Shown in pieces: positions 18,123-28,055 of a stretch of 64,000 bases of DNA. The notes under the pieces were generated by a model. The model did not search any database. It was not told the origin of the DNA and saw nothing but the letters and a program-made list of their open reading frames with translations. The translations under genes and the position numbers were made by a program. The DNA is from Corynebacterium sp. (lineage in GTDB: Bacteria; Actinomycetota; Actinomycetes; Mycobacteriales; Mycobacteriaceae): NCBI GenBank assembly GCA_030531005.1, contig JAUMTW010000003.1, positions 310,001 to 374,000 on the forward strand, read 5' to 3'. Numbering within the stretch: position 1 is the first letter of the stretch; each line of letters begins with the position of its first letter.

Positions 18123-19889
18123 ATGATTACACGCCTTTCCACCATGTTCTTAAAGACGCTGCGTGAAGATCCTGCAGACGCGGAGGTACCAAGCCATAAA
18201 CTGCTGGTACGTGCGGGATATATTCGGCGTTCCGCCCCAGGAATTTACTCTTGGCTGCCGCTTGGTCTACAGGCAGTGCGCAAAATCGAAAACGTCGTGC
18301 GCGAAGAAATGAACGCGATCGGCGGGCAAGAACTTCTTTTCCCTGGCTTGCTACCACGTGAGCCTTATGAGGTTACTCATCGTTGGAAAGAATACGGTGA
18401 TGCCTTATTCCGACTCCAAGATCGCAAAGGTGCTGACTATCTACTCGGCCCAACGCATGAGGAGATGTTCGCCTTGGCCGTGAAGGATATGTATTCCTCG
18501 TACAAGGAATTTCCGGTTATCTTGTACCAGGTGCAGATTAAGTACCGCGATGAGGAACGCCCTCGTGCCGGTATTCTGCGTGGGCGTGAGTTCGTGATGA
18601 AGGATTCCTACTCCTTCAATCTTGATGATGCTGGCCTGGAGGAAAGCTATCAGCTGCACCGCAAGGCATACCAGAACATCTTTAACCGCTTAGGACTGAA
18701 GTACGCCATTTGTGCAGCAACTTCTGGCGCAATGGGGGGTTCTGCATCGGAGGAATTCCTGGCTATTAGCCCAAATGGTGAAGATACCTTCGTACGCGCC
18801 ACCGATGGCGATTATGCGGCTAATGTCGAGGCGGTTGTAACCCCAGCACCAAAGCCACTGTCAGTAGAAGCAGCTCCAGCGGCCAAAGAATATGAGACTC
18901 CAAGTTCCGAGACCATTGCGAGCTTGGTGGAATGGGCTCAAGGTGCAGGTATTACAGTCCAAGGCCGTGAGGTCACTGCAGCGGATACCTTGAAGTGCAT
19001 AATCGTACGCGTACAAAACCCAGGTGAAGAGCCGCACATTGCTGCTGTGCTCGTCCCAGGCGATCGTGAAGTTGACATGAAGCGCCTAGAGGCATCTTTC
19101 GAGCCTGCGACCGTTGAGGTTGCCAGTGATGAAGACTTCAAGAACAACCCATTCCTAGTCCGTGGCTATATTGGACCACGCGCCTTGGCAGCTAATGAAG
19201 TGCCAATCTATGCTGATCCGCGCATTGTGGCCGGCACCTCGTGGATCACCGGTGCAGATGCTCCACAGCGCCATGTCGTCAATCTCACCGTAGGCCGCGA
19301 CTTCGAAATTGACTCCTACATCGAGGCTGCAGAGGTCAAAGAAGGCGATCCTGCACCAGAGGGCATGGGCGTTTTGACCCTGGAGCGCGGCATTGAAATC
19401 GGTCACATCTTCCAGTTGGGCCGAAAGTACACCGAGGCCTTCGATGTGCAGATCCTGGATGAAAACGGCAAGCGTGTGGTTCCCACCATGGGTTCTTATG
19501 GTATTGGTGTGACCCGCCTGCTGGCTGTCCTTGCGGAGCAGACTCATGATGAAAAGGGCCTCAATTGGCCAGTATCCATGGCGCCATACCCAGTACACCT
19601 GGTCGTTGCGAACAAGGATGAGGCTGCGCTTGCCGCTGCTGATGAGTTGGCTGCCACGTTGGATGCCGCCGGCATTGATGTGCTCTTCGATGATCGTAAG
19701 AAGGTGAGCCCAGGCGTGAAGTTTAAGGATGCTGAACTACTCGGCATGCCATTTATTGTGGTCTTGGGCCGCTCCTTTGCTGATGGCCTAGTGGAGCTGC
19801 GCATTCGTGGTGGGGAAACTATCGAGGTTGCCTACAATGATATCGTGGGGCAGTTACAGGGTCGCATTATTGAGGCAACTGCCCACTAA
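18123..19889 (+). CDS. proS: Prolyl-tRNA synthetase
   Basis: This class II aminoacyl-tRNA synthetase charges tRNA-Pro. The 588-residue bacterial-type form includes the INS editing domain. Visible are the N-terminal [19 protein letters not shown], motif 2 region [27 protein letters not shown], motif 3 [18 protein letters not shown], the INS segment in the middle (about residues 240-380), and the C-terminal anticodon-binding domain with [23 protein letters not shown] 18123 is the first possible start and lies 8 nt from the TATATT hexamer. Confidence 0.97.
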   Translation: MITRLSTMFLKTLREDPADAEVPSHKLLVRAGYIRRSAPGIYSWLPLGLQAVRKIENVVREEMNAIGGQELLFPGLLPREPYEVTHRWKEYGDALFRLQDRKGADYLLGPTHEEMFALAVKDMYSSYKEFPVILYQVQIKYRDEERPRAGILRGREFVMKDSYSFNLDDAGLEESYQLHRKAYQNIFNRLGLKYAICAATSGAMGGSASEEFLAISPNGEDTFVRATDGDYAANVEAVVTPAPKPLSVEAAPAAKEYETPSSETIASLVEWAQGAGITVQGREVTAADTLKCIIVRVQNPGEEPHIAAVLVPGDREVDMKRLEASFEPATVEVASDEDFKNNPFLVRGYIGPRALAANEVPIYADPRIVAGTSWITGADAPQRHVVNLTVGRDFEIDSYIEAAEVKEGDPAPEGMGVLTLERGIEIGHIFQLGRKYTEAFDVQILDENGKRVVPTMGSYGIGVTRLLAVLAEQTHDEKGLNWPVSMAPYPVHLVVANKDEAALAAADELAATLDAAGIDVLFDDRKKVSPGVKFKDAELLGMPFIVVLGRSFADGLVELRIRGGETIEVAYNDIVGQLQGRIIEATAH

Positions 19890-19991
19890 GGTTGTGCAAT
19901 TTTGTCCCCGCGCGGCAGCGCGGCTGTACTGGGGCACTCTGGGGGCTGTACTGACTAGTACCCCCTAGCCCAGAACTCAGTTGTCACGAGT

Positions 19992-20026
19992 AGGCCTGCA
20001 TCTTTTATATGAGGTGTGGGCCTTTT
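19992..20026 (+). terminator. Weak terminator candidate after proS
   Basis: AGGCC (19992-19996) can pair with GGCCT (20019-20023), with partial pairing inside and TTTT within the right end. It lies about 100 bases after proS. The stem is short, so this is a tentative call. Confidence 0.35.
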
Positions 20027-20083
20027 CGCTGCGCCGTGGAGATGGGGCTGGCACAAGCTGGCGACCACCGTGTCACTTGCAGC

Positions 20084-20920
20084 TTATAAAGCAGCGAGCT
20101 CGCCGACAAACAGCATGCATAATTCCTGCCACTGCGCATTCGAACTATCAGTAATCTCATGCTGCCACAGCTGCTGCACCCCGGCAGTAATTTGGGCCAA
20201 GGTCTCCGCAGCAGTGTCGGCATCAACAGGCTCACTGAAGGTAGTGAACTCATAAGCCACCGCAGGACTGGCCCCATTACTTACCATGGCTTGGAGCACA
20301 CCAATCTGCTGTTGGAATAAGGCCAACATGTCTGTAGCCTGACTGGCGACATCGGCATCGCCAAAGGCAGCTACCACACCGAGCGCGTAACTAGCCTGGT
20401 AGAGGTATTCGGTAGCTGCAGTAACATCCTCAGTAGGGGCGCGGGTAATAGCAACATTGGTGGTACTTGCCGGGTTTGCAGCACCGAGCTCGCGCAATTG
20501 TTGGAATTGCTCAATCAGCAGAGGCCAGCTTGCCGCAGGCGCATGGACGAAGTTTTGCCACAGTTGAGAAGCAGCGGCATCTAAGTGCTCCCGCTCCGTG
20601 GGGAGTGCTGCAGTGGCAGCGGCGATTTCGGTGTCGATGGCATCATGTTCGCACGATTCTGGCAGTTGGTTCGCTTCATTACGCCCACACACATCTTGGA
20701 TCATGGTAATAAGCTCTGCTTGCTGTGTGCTGCGTAACTCAAAGCCAGATTGATTGTACGCAACAGCATTTCCAGCTTGGGCTTCGGCCTCAAAATAGGT
20801 GGCATCACTGCTGGCAGTAGCTGCTAATTCCACCAATGTCGGATCCGGGGTGGGGTTTTCAAACAAGCTGCAGGCACTGAGACTCAGTGCACCGATCATG
20901 CCAAGCGCGGTAAGTTTCAT
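20084..20920 (-). CDS. Putative lipoprotein of unknown function
   Basis: From ATG 20920 the 278-residue product starts MKLTALGMIGALSLSACSLFENP, a lipoprotein signal peptide with lipobox LSAC, so the mature protein should be anchored to the outer face of the membrane by Cys17. The rest is Ala/Gln/Glu-rich and predicted mostly helical, with no domain I recognise; two Cys (CGRNEANQLPESC) could form a disulfide. The open frame extends to 20968, but a start there would bury the signal peptide. It is divergent from rimP. A lipoprotein in this position next to rimP is, as I recall, usual in corynebacteria. Confidence 0.8.
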   Translation of the reverse strand: MKLTALGMIGALSLSACSLFENPTPDPTLVELAATASSDATYFEAEAQAGNAVAYNQSGFELRSTQQAELITMIQDVCGRNEANQLPESCEHDAIDTEIAAATAALPTEREHLDAAASQLWQNFVHAPAASWPLLIEQFQQLRELGAANPASTTNVAITRAPTEDVTAATEYLYQASYALGVVAAFGDADVASQATDMLALFQQQIGVLQAMVSNGASPAVAYEFTTFSEPVDADTAAETLAQITAGVQQLWQHEITDSSNAQWQELCMLFVGELAAL

Positions 20921-21087
20921 AGCTGATGCTTGCTTTTTGGATGGGATATTCAGTACTGCCACGGGCAATTATTCTACGTGAACTGCACGGTGGGATTGTA
21001 CTACCACGCTTAAAAGGGTACGCGTTGCCATACAATGCACCCCGGTGTTTGCAGGTGTAGCAAGTACCCCCTGTTTCCGCGCTCCGC

Positions 21088-21093
21088 TAAGCT
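21088..21093 (+). promoter_or_regulatory. Candidate -10 element of the rimP-nusA operon (leaderless)
   Basis: TAAGCT ends 8 nt before the rimP ATG. An alternative reading of this region as a ribosome site (TTAGGAACC) is weak. Confidence 0.35.
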
Positions 21094-21101
21094 TAGGAAC
21101 C

Positions 21102-21650
21102 ATGGCATTCCCAACCCCAGCAGAATTACGTGAATATGTAAGCCCCATTGTTGCTGAATACAACGTGGAATTAGATGGCATTAGCATCAGTAGTGCCGGC
21201 AAGAAATCTCGAGTGCTAATTACTGTTGATGCCGAACGCGATGTTGATTTGAATACCGTTGAGGCAATCTCCCAGGAAATATCCCGTGCCTTTGACGTTG
21301 CAGAAGAGCGCAAGGAATTAAATTTCGGGGCCGGCTATACCCTGGAGGTCTCTACCCGCGGTGTTGAGGCTCCACTCGAGTTGCCTCGGCATTGGCGAAA
21401 GAACCAAGGCCGCCTGGTGCGCTTAGCGCCGGGGGAGAAGCCAGTTCGTATTGGGGCGCTTCATGAGGACGGAAACCAGGTCATCACCATTGCCCGGGTG
21501 CGTAAGCAACCAGTGGTAGAAGCGGTGGAATTGGCGCAATACCCCCAAGCAATGGTAGAAATTGAATTCTCAACTCCAGCGCCAATAGAGGTCGAGTTGA
21601 GCCAGTTATCATTCGAAGCAGCCATGAATTGGCGAGAGGACCACAAGTGA
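21102..21650 (+). CDS. rimP: Ribosome maturation factor RimP
   Basis: RimP helps assemble the 30S subunit. The 182-residue protein has the two-domain layout: an N-terminal alpha/beta domain with VLITVDAERDVDLNTVEAISQEISRAFD, the conserved YTLEVSTRGVEAPL, and a C-terminal SH3-like domain. ATG 21102 is preferred over 21045, whose extra 19 residues lack homology. The final TGA overlaps the nusA GTG (GTGA), so the two genes are translationally coupled. It opens the translation operon, as in many bacteria. Confidence 0.95.
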   Translation: MAFPTPAELREYVSPIVAEYNVELDGISISSAGKKSRVLITVDAERDVDLNTVEAISQEISRAFDVAEERKELNFGAGYTLEVSTRGVEAPLELPRHWRKNQGRLVRLAPGEKPVRIGALHEDGNQVITIARVRKQPVVEAVELAQYPQAMVEIEFSTPAPIEVELSQLSFEAAMNWREDHK

Positions 21651-22630
21651 ATATCGAAATTCAAGCAATCCACACCATTGAAGAGCAAGAAAATATTGCC
21701 GTCGATGAAATGCTTGAAGCCATTGCCCGGGCTCTAACTGCGGCATACTACGAATATAAGGAACTGCCAGAAAATAACCAGATCCGCGTTCGTACGGAAA
21801 TTGATTCAGAAACCGGTGAGGTCATCGTTTGGCGCACCAATGATGCCGGCGAAGAATACGATGACACCCCATTACACTTCGAAGTCGTGGGAGCTTCGGC
21901 TGTGCGCGAAGCGATTCTACGTAAACTGCGTGAGGCCGATACTCGCCGCGCATTTGATGACTACGCAGACATCCAAGGCCAGGTCGTGAGCGGTATCGTG
22001 CAAGCAGATGCCATTGCCGCTGAAAACGGCATTGTGGTAGTTCGCCTGGGCACCGAATTCGATGGTCGCGATGGTATTTTGCTGCCAGCCGAGCAGGTTC
22101 CCAATGAAAAGCTCAAGCACGGCGATCGCGTGCGTGTCTACGTTGTAGAAGTCAATCAAAACCCACGCAACCTACAAATTTTACTTTCACGCACTCACCC
22201 AGAGATGATCCAAAAACTCTTTGAGCTGGAAGTGCCGGAAGTTGCCGATGGTTCGGTAGAAATCGTCCACATCGCCCGAGAAGCTGGTAACCGCTCCAAG
22301 GTTGCCGTAAAGCCAACCGTCAAGGGTTTAAATGCTAAGGGAGCCTGCATTGGCCCTCGTGGCCAGCGCGTCAGTGCCATCATGCGTGAGCTCAAGGGCG
22401 AGAAGATGGACATCATAGATTACTCCGATAGTCCTACGACCTACATCCGTAACGCGCTCGCTCCAGCCAAGGTGCTCAATGTGGAGGTCACCAACGAAGA
22501 GACCTTAGAAGCACGAGTGACGGTTCCGGATTATCAGCTGAGCTTGGCTATTGGTAAAGAAGGCCAGAATGTGCGCTTGGCTGCACGTCTGACTGGCTGG
22601 AAGATCGATATTCACTCCGACGCCGAGTAA
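21647..22630 (+). CDS. nusA: Transcription termination/antitermination factor NusA
   Basis: NusA binds RNA polymerase and modulates pausing, termination and antitermination. The 327-residue actinobacterial short form has the N-terminal polymerase-binding domain, an S1 domain (about residues 105-175, GQVVSGIVQADAIAAENGIVVVRLG) and two KH domains (VKGLNAKGACIGPRGQRVSAIMREL and LSLAIGKEGQNVRLAARLTGWKIDI). The C-terminal acidic repeats of E. coli NusA are absent, as usual in this phylum. Start GTG 21647 overlaps the rimP stop. The last codons and stop are part of a 14-bp tandem duplication (22622-22649). Confidence 0.95.
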   Translation: MNIEIQAIHTIEEQENIAVDEMLEAIARALTAAYYEYKELPENNQIRVRTEIDSETGEVIVWRTNDAGEEYDDTPLHFEVVGASAVREAILRKLREADTRRAFDDYADIQGQVVSGIVQADAIAAENGIVVVRLGTEFDGRDGILLPAEQVPNEKLKHGDRVRVYVVEVNQNPRNLQILLSRTHPEMIQKLFELEVPEVADGSVEIVHIAREAGNRSKVAVKPTVKGLNAKGACIGPRGQRVSAIMRELKGEKMDIIDYSDSPTTYIRNALAPAKVLNVEVTNEETLEARVTVPDYQLSLAIGKEGQNVRLAARLTGWKIDIHSDAE

Positions 22631-22649
22631 ATTTTGCCGAGTAAATTTT
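22622..22649. repeat. 14-bp tandem duplication at the end of nusA
   Basis: GCCGAGTAAATTTT occurs at 22622-22635 and again at 22636-22649 without mismatch. The first copy contains the nusA stop codon and the second lies in the gap. It looks like a recent slippage duplication. Confidence 0.9.
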
Positions 22650-22814
22650 GTAGTCGGCTTGACGTTTAGCTGGATGTTTCGGGTATCGCACCGAGTATTT
22701 TGCATTCGCGATCAAGGGCATCCATGCTGTTGCACGTAAACAACCAAAACGTATATTGGCCTGAAGCGACATACTCGCTTGGAAACAAGCAGTATTGCTT
22801 TCAGGCGGTATAAC

Positions 22815-22843
22815 TTACCTTCTGGCGCGAAATGGCGTACACT
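22815..22843 (+). promoter_or_regulatory. Promoter candidate for ylxR-infB
   Basis: TTACCT (22815-22820) and TACACT (22838-22843) are separated by 17 bases, in the unusually long 283-base gap between nusA and ylxR. It would give ylxR-infB their own transcription. Confidence 0.35.
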
Positions 22844-22913
22844 GTTTAACGGCCCAAATTTCATATTGAGCCACTTGTTTGCAATGACTCGCTGAAAATG
22901 AGCAAGGAGTTTG

Positions 22914-23192
22914 ATGAGCGTTACTACCCAGGCGCGTACCTGCATTGCCACTCGGAAGAGCGGTACACCGGCAACGCTGTTAAGGGTAGCCATCGGCGAA
23001 TATCGTGATGGCACCGCAATCATCTATCCAGATCCACACCGGCGTATGCCAGGGCGTGGTGCCTGGATTACTCCAACGGTACAGGCCTATGAACAGGCTG
23101 CTGCCCGCCGTGCATTTCAGCGAGCATTTCGGGTATCTACCCCAGTAGATGCCGGTCATGTACGAGAATATCTCGCTGACCCGACCATGTAA
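22914..23192 (+). CDS. ylxR: YlxR (DUF448) family nucleic-acid-binding protein
   Basis: This is a small basic protein of 92 residues. It has the family pattern RTCIATRKSGTPATLLRVAIG and GRGAWITPT followed by AAARRAFQRAFR. YlxR proteins lie between nusA and infB in most Gram-positive bacteria; they bind RNA, and roles in RNase P modulation and transcription have been proposed. I use ATG 22914, 5 nt after an AAGGAG site; the TTG at 22911 is the alternative. The 283-base gap to nusA and 129-base gap to infB are wider than the usual tight operon. Confidence 0.88.
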   Translation: MSVTTQARTCIATRKSGTPATLLRVAIGEYRDGTAIIYPDPHRRMPGRGAWITPTVQAYEQAAARRAFQRAFRVSTPVDAGHVREYLADPTM

Positions 23193-23321
23193 GGAAGTTA
23201 GAACATTGATGAGCATCCGATGAAGCATCTGCGATGAACGTCATAGCACCGAATGGTGGGGAATAGATCGTAACCTTTTTCCGGAAGGCCGCTTATTTCC
23301 CACCGACAACCAAGGAGAAAA

Positions 23322-26261
23322 GTGCCCGGAAAATTACGAGTACATGAGCTAGCCAAAGAGCTCGGTATTAAGAGTAAAGATTTGCTCGCCACCTTGAAAG
23401 AACAAGGTGAATTCGTTAAGACTGCGTCCTCAACCATTGAGCCACCAGTCGTGAAGAAGATGAAGAAGCATTATGCTTCTATAGGCATCACCACCGATGG
23501 TGCCGATGCTGATAAATCGGCAACCAAAGCAGATACCAGTGCCGCGAAGCCTGCTGCAAAGCCAGCGGCGAAGCCTGCACCAAAACCTGCTGCCAAGACT
23601 GAAGCAGCTCAGAGTGCCGCACCAAAGCCAGCGGCGAAGCCTGCTGCAAAGCCAGCACCAAAGCCTGCGGCGCAGCCGGCACCAAAACCTGCGGCTGCAC
23701 CCACTCCAAATGCTGCCCCAAAGCCAGGTGCAAAGAAAGCCGCACCAGCCGCGAGCCCGAAGCCAGGCGGTATGAAGCCAGGCGGAGTAAAGCCAGGTTC
23801 GCCTGCTGCTGAGAAATCTGCACCAAAGCCTGCTGGCAAGCCTGGTCCGAAGCCAAGCGAGTCCAGTGAGACCAGCGATGCAAAGCCAGGAGTATCTCCT
23901 GCAACTATGCCTCGTCCGCAGGCAAAGCCAGGCGGTCGTGCTCCGCGTGTTGCGAACAACCCATTCTCTACCAACCGTGGTGGCCAAGGGCGTAACACCC
24001 CAGGCCCGCGTCGCGGTGGTAACCGTGGTGGCAACACCCCAGAACGTGGCGGCAACAGCCCCGAGCGCGGGGGCAACTCCGCGGAGCGTGGGGGCCGCAA
24101 TAATGCCAAGACTCGTGGCGGCAACCAGCGGCCACAAGGTCAAACCACGGAGCGTCAGGGTGGCGGACGTCGTCCAACCCCATCAATGATGCCTTCGCAT
24201 CCAAATCCAGGCCAGATGCCATCACGGCAAGCAGGCGGCGGTAATGGTGGTCGCGGTGGTCGTGGTGGCCCAGGTGGCGGCAACAATAACAACAATTTCC
24301 GTGGCGGCGCCAGCAGCGGTCGCGGTGGTCGTCGCGGTGGTACCGCAGGTGCATTCGGGCGTCCCGGAGGTGCGCCACGCAAGGGACGTAAATCGAAGCG
24401 TCAAAAGCGCAATGAGTACGAGTCCATGCAAGCACCAAATGTGATCGGTGGCGTACGTCTGCCTGATGGCGGCGGTGCAACCATCCGTTTGGCTCGTGGT
24501 GCCTCCCTAGCCGATTTTGCCGAGAAGATCAACGCCGATGCTGCAGCATTAGTACAGGCGCTGTTCAACTTGGGTGAGATGGTCACTGCTACTGCATCTG
24601 CATCGGAAGAAACCCTGCAACTTTTGGGTGAGGAGATGAACTACAAGGTTCAGGTTGTCTCCCCAGAAGATGAGGATCGTGAGCTGCTCGAGTCCTTCGA
24701 CCTGCAATTCGGTGAAGATGAAGGCGACGAGGAAGACCTCCAGCAGCGTCCACCAGTTGTTACCGTTATGGGTCACGTTGACCATGGTAAGACCCGCCTG
24801 TTGGACTCCATCCGTAAGACCAACGTCGGCTCCGGCGAGGCCGGTGGCATTACCCAGGGCATTGGTGCATACCAGGTCAAGGTAAACATCGACGACAACG
24901 AGCGTCGCATCACCTTCCTGGATACCCCAGGTCACGAGGCGTTCACCGCCATGCGTGCCCGTGGTGCAAAGTCCACCGATATCGCAGTGCTCGTTGTTGC
25001 TGCCGATGACGGTGTGATGCCACAGACCGTTGAAGCGATCAACCATGCTAAGGCCGCAGATGTGCCAATCGTGGTTGCGGTCAACAAGATCGATAAGCCA
25101 GGCGCTGATCCAGAAAAGATCCGCGGCCAGCTTACCGAGTACGGTTTGACCCCTGAAGAGTGGGGCGGTGACACCATGTTCGTGGACATCTCCGCTAAGC
25201 AGGGCATTAACATCGAGGGGCTGCTTGAAGCAGTATTACTGACCGCTGATGCCTCCTTGGATCTGCGTGCAAACCCAGATATGGATGCCCAGGGTGTAGC
25301 TATCGAAGCGCACCTCGACCGTGGCCGTGGCCCAGTTGCCACCGTCATCGTTCAGCGCGGTACCCTCCGCGTGGGTGATTCCATCGTTGCTGGTGATGCC
25401 TATGGTCGTGTTCGCCGTATGGTCGATGAATTCGGCCAAGATGTTATCGAAGCTGGACCATCGCGCCCAGTACAGGTACAGGGCCTCAACGGAGTGCCAG
25501 GTGCTGGCGATAACCTGCTGGTTGTTGAAGACGACCGCGTGTCTCGCCAGATCGCCAATCAGCGTAATGCCCGACGTCGTAATGCCATGGCGGCGCGTTC
25601 GCGCAAGCGTGTCTCCCTGGAAGACCTGGATGCAGTACTCAAGGAACACAGCACCTTGAACCTCATCCTCAAGGGCGACAACGCAGGTTCGGTGGAAGCC
25701 TTGGAAGATGCTCTGCTCAAGATCGAGGTCGACGACGAGGTACAGCTCAACATCATCGACCGTGGCGTTGGTGCCGTTACCCAGACCAACGTCACCCTGG
25801 CAGCAGCCTCTGATGCCATCATCATTGCCTTCAACGTGCGTGCTGAAGGCAAGGCGACCGAGGAAGCGAACGCTGAGGGCGTCGATATCCGTTACTACAC
25901 GGTTATCTACCGTGCCATCGAAGAGGTGGAGCAGGCTCTCAAGGGCATGCTCAAGCCAATCTACGAGGAGCGCGAACTGGGACGTGCCGAGATCCGTGCG
26001 ATCTTCAAGGCATCCGCAATTGGTCTCATCGCCGGTTGTATGGTCGAAAGCGGCAAGATGCGTCGCAACGCCAATATCCGCTTGCTGCGTGACGGGGCAG
26101 TGGTGGCTGATAAAGCCACGATTACCTCGCTGCGCCGTGAGAAGGACGACGCCACCGAAGTCTCCGCAGGCTATGAGTGCGGTATGGTGCTGTCCTACCC
26201 AGATATCCAGGTTGGCGATATCATCGAGGCCTTCGAAGAAGTCGAGGTCCCGCGCACTTAA
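23322..26261 (+). CDS. infB: Translation initiation factor IF-2
   Basis: This GTPase positions initiator tRNA on the ribosome. The 979-residue protein is long for the family because of its N-terminal half. After the IF2N domain (residues 1-50) come an Ala/Pro/Lys repeat region (about 60-190, [12 protein letters not shown] units) and a Gly/Arg/Asn-rich region (about 205-360, [16 protein letters not shown] and [11 protein letters not shown] units). A second IF2N domain follows (about 385-430). The G domain begins at about residue 475 with [14 protein letters not shown] (G1), then DTPGHEAF (G3) and NKID (G4), and domains II-IV follow. The start is GTG 23322 after CAAGGAG. Several long antisense ORFs opposite the repeats are artefacts of composition. 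Confidence 0.96.
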   Translation: MPGKLRVHELAKELGIKSKDLLATLKEQGEFVKTASSTIEPPVVKKMKKHYASIGITTDGADADKSATKADTSAAKPAAKPAAKPAPKPAAKTEAAQSAAPKPAAKPAAKPAPKPAAQPAPKPAAAPTPNAAPKPGAKKAAPAASPKPGGMKPGGVKPGSPAAEKSAPKPAGKPGPKPSESSETSDAKPGVSPATMPRPQAKPGGRAPRVANNPFSTNRGGQGRNTPGPRRGGNRGGNTPERGGNSPERGGNSAERGGRNNAKTRGGNQRPQGQTTERQGGGRRPTPSMMPSHPNPGQMPSRQAGGGNGGRGGRGGPGGGNNNNNFRGGASSGRGGRRGGTAGAFGRPGGAPRKGRKSKRQKRNEYESMQAPNVIGGVRLPDGGGATIRLARGASLADFAEKINADAAALVQALFNLGEMVTATASASEETLQLLGEEMNYKVQVVSPEDEDRELLESFDLQFGEDEGDEEDLQQRPPVVTVMGHVDHGKTRLLDSIRKTNVGSGEAGGITQGIGAYQVKVNIDDNERRITFLDTPGHEAFTAMRARGAKSTDIAVLVVAADDGVMPQTVEAINHAKAADVPIVVAVNKIDKPGADPEKIRGQLTEYGLTPEEWGGDTMFVDISAKQGINIEGLLEAVLLTADASLDLRANPDMDAQGVAIEAHLDRGRGPVATVIVQRGTLRVGDSIVAGDAYGRVRRMVDEFGQDVIEAGPSRPVQVQGLNGVPGAGDNLLVVEDDRVSRQIANQRNARRRNAMAARSRKRVSLEDLDAVLKEHSTLNLILKGDNAGSVEALEDALLKIEVDDEVQLNIIDRGVGAVTQTNVTLAAASDAIIIAFNVRAEGKATEEANAEGVDIRYYTVIYRAIEEVEQALKGMLKPIYEERELGRAEIRAIFKASAIGLIAGCMVESGKMRRNANIRLLRDGAVVADKATITSLRREKDDATEVSAGYECGMVLSYPDIQVGDIIEAFEEVEVPRT

Positions 26262-26328
26262 ACAACTGCTGCCCCCCGGTCAGCTTCTCATTACGTAGGT
26301 GGCTGACCCATAGGCGGTAAGCGTTACC

Positions 26329-26371
26329 GGCGGATAGTAACTTTCACAGTGAAGTTGCTATCCGCCTTTGT
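26329..26371 (+). terminator. Terminator after infB
   Basis: GGCGGATAG (26329-26337) pairs with CTATCCGCC (26358-26366). The stem is extended by AACTTCA-type pairing around a CAG loop and followed by TTT. Typical intrinsic terminator, so rbfA probably has its own promoter in the 174 bases that follow. Confidence 0.75.
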
Positions 26372-26545
26372 GTATTTTTATGGCCTGAGATCGCACCGCC
26401 AGATGGTACTCATGATGCTAGTGATATTCTCAGCCCGGCGGTGGGGTGCTCTCAAATGACACTTGCTGCGCCTAGGCTATGGTTTATGGCACAATGAAAA
26501 AGGTAATTTCTGGCCCTAGATAATCAGTGACAAGGAGAAGCTACC

Positions 26546-26983
26546 ATGGCAGATCAAGCTCGTGCTGGCCGTATGGCAAAGCGCATTCAGTCCATCGTGG
26601 CAACCGAATTAGAGCGCAACACCAAAGACCGCCGACTCGAACTCGTCACCATCACCGATACTCGCATGACTGGCGATTTGCATGACGCCAGCATCTATTA
26701 CACCGTGCGCGGGCGCACTTTAGATGAGCGGCCAGACGTAGAGGGAGTGGCCCAGGCCTTAGAGAAACGCAAGGGGTACCTGCGCAAGGTGGTTGGCGAT
26801 CATTTACACGTGCGCTTTACTCCAACCTTGACCTTTATCCACGACACCATGCCAGAATCCTCGGCGCACATGGAAGAACTATTGGCTAAGGCGCGGCAAC
26901 GCGATGCGGAAACGTCGGCCCAGCGCGCTCATGCCACCCCAGCAGGGGATGCCAATCCCTACAAGACTGAGGATGATGAATAA
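26546..26983 (+). CDS. rbfA: 30S ribosome-binding factor A
   Basis: RbfA is a KH-fold protein for late 16S rRNA 5'-end maturation and cold adaptation. The 145-residue length fits. Visible are [15 protein letters not shown], the [22 protein letters not shown] strand-helix pair and [17 protein letters not shown] 26546 follows an AAGGAG site with ideal spacing. The C-terminal tail is charged and polar. Its stop overlaps the start of the next gene. Confidence 0.95.
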   Translation: MADQARAGRMAKRIQSIVATELERNTKDRRLELVTITDTRMTGDLHDASIYYTVRGRTLDERPDVEGVAQALEKRKGYLRKVVGDHLHVRFTPTLTFIHDTMPESSAHMEELLAKARQRDAETSAQRAHATPAGDANPYKTEDDE

Positions 26984-28055
26984 ACTAACCGGCCTGCCCA
27001 GCTGCGATATTGCCACCTACCGCTGGTCAGAAATCACCCGAGAATTTCTCGCCGCAAAGAACGTTTGCGTGATCGGACATGTTAATCCTGATGCTGATGC
27101 CATCGGCAGCGTGTGTGCCACCGTTGCCGCGGCCCGCCAACTTGGCAAACAAGCCCAAGGCATCATCGGTAGTACTGATCCGATAGAAGAAGGCCTGCTC
27201 ACCATCCCAGGTGCAGATCAGGTACGCGGAGTAGAAGTTTTGCCTCCTGCGGATCTCTACATTGTGCTCGATTGCGGGGCCTCCTCACGCACTGGTGCAT
27301 TGCAAGGACAATTGCTCAATGAAGCTGAAAAAGTCATCGTCATTGACCACCATGCCTCCAACCGTGGGTTTGGGCATTGGAATGTTATCGATGCCCACGC
27401 GGAATCCACTACCACGATGTTGGTGCCGTGGTTTCAGCAACTCGGTGTCGAGCTGACTCGTGATGTTGCGTATTGCCTCTATGCCGGATTGGCCACCGAT
27501 ACCGGCAGCTTTAAGTGGGGGCGCCCGCAAATGCATTCCATGGCCCAGCAACTCTTGGAAACTGGTTTGGAGGTACGAGATCTCAGTACCGAGCTTTTTG
27601 ATGGCGGCAATCTTGCCGACTTGAAGATGCTTGGGCGGGTGATCTCTGAATTGCGCGCCTATGATGTGCAATCCAGCGGTGCCTCAGCTCGTGAGGTCAC
27701 TACCCAGCAATTTCAAATCCCTACCCAGGCCGCAGCATCCAAGACGAAGTCTGTGGTATTCGCAGTGGCCTCATATGAGCGCATTACAGGGCACGACCAC
27801 GGTGCGGTCGAGCGCATTGCTGATGTGATTCGCAGCCTGCGTGGTATCGACTTAGCAGTGGTGCTTAAGGAATACTCCCATGGTGAGTGGACCATTTCGC
27901 TGCGCTCGCACACCGAGAACGTTGCTCAGATCGCGACAGCTTTTGGTGGCGGCGGGCATCTGCGTTCTGCTGGTTTTAGTGTGTTTGGGTCGGAAGATTT
28001 TGTAATCGCCGAGATCTTGAAAGTGGTAGTGGATCAATTCGATGCCCCTGAATAA
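26976..28055 (+). CDS. DHH-DHHA1 phosphoesterase, NrnA-like (nanoRNase / pAp phosphatase)
   Basis: The 359-residue protein has the DHH superfamily metal motifs: [30 protein letters not shown] and [14 protein letters not shown] (the DHH triad), then a C-terminal DHHA1 domain ending [13 protein letters not shown]. NrnA proteins degrade 2-5-nt RNAs, and many also dephosphorylate pAp or cleave pGpG/pApA. The gene overlaps the end of rbfA by 8 bases and the start of the MATE gene by 14, a typical actinobacterial rbfA-nrnA-dinF arrangement. ATG 26976 has a GAGG three bases upstream; ATG 26973 is the alternative. Substrate preference cannot be read from the sequence. Confidence 0.9.
   Translation: MNKLTGLPSCDIATYRWSEITREFLAAKNVCVIGHVNPDADAIGSVCATVAAARQLGKQAQGIIGSTDPIEEGLLTIPGADQVRGVEVLPPADLYIVLDCGASSRTGALQGQLLNEAEKVIVIDHHASNRGFGHWNVIDAHAESTTTMLVPWFQQLGVELTRDVAYCLYAGLATDTGSFKWGRPQMHSMAQQLLETGLEVRDLSTELFDGGNLADLKMLGRVISELRAYDVQSSGASAREVTTQQFQIPTQAAASKTKSVVFAVASYERITGHDHGAVERIADVIRSLRGIDLAVVLKEYSHGEWTISLRSHTENVAQIATAFGGGGHLRSAGFSVFGSEDFVIAEILKVVVDQFDAPE

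Noticed and set aside
23540..24100. Repeats in infB as a possible CRISPR array
   Set aside because: The units are irregular, in frame, and encode protein repeats; there are no unique spacers of constant length.
23430..24480. Long ORFs in other frames opposite and across the infB repeats
   Set aside because: They are by-products of the repetitive codon pattern of the IF-2 N-terminal half; their products are low-complexity Ala/Pro/Trp/Leu or His strings.
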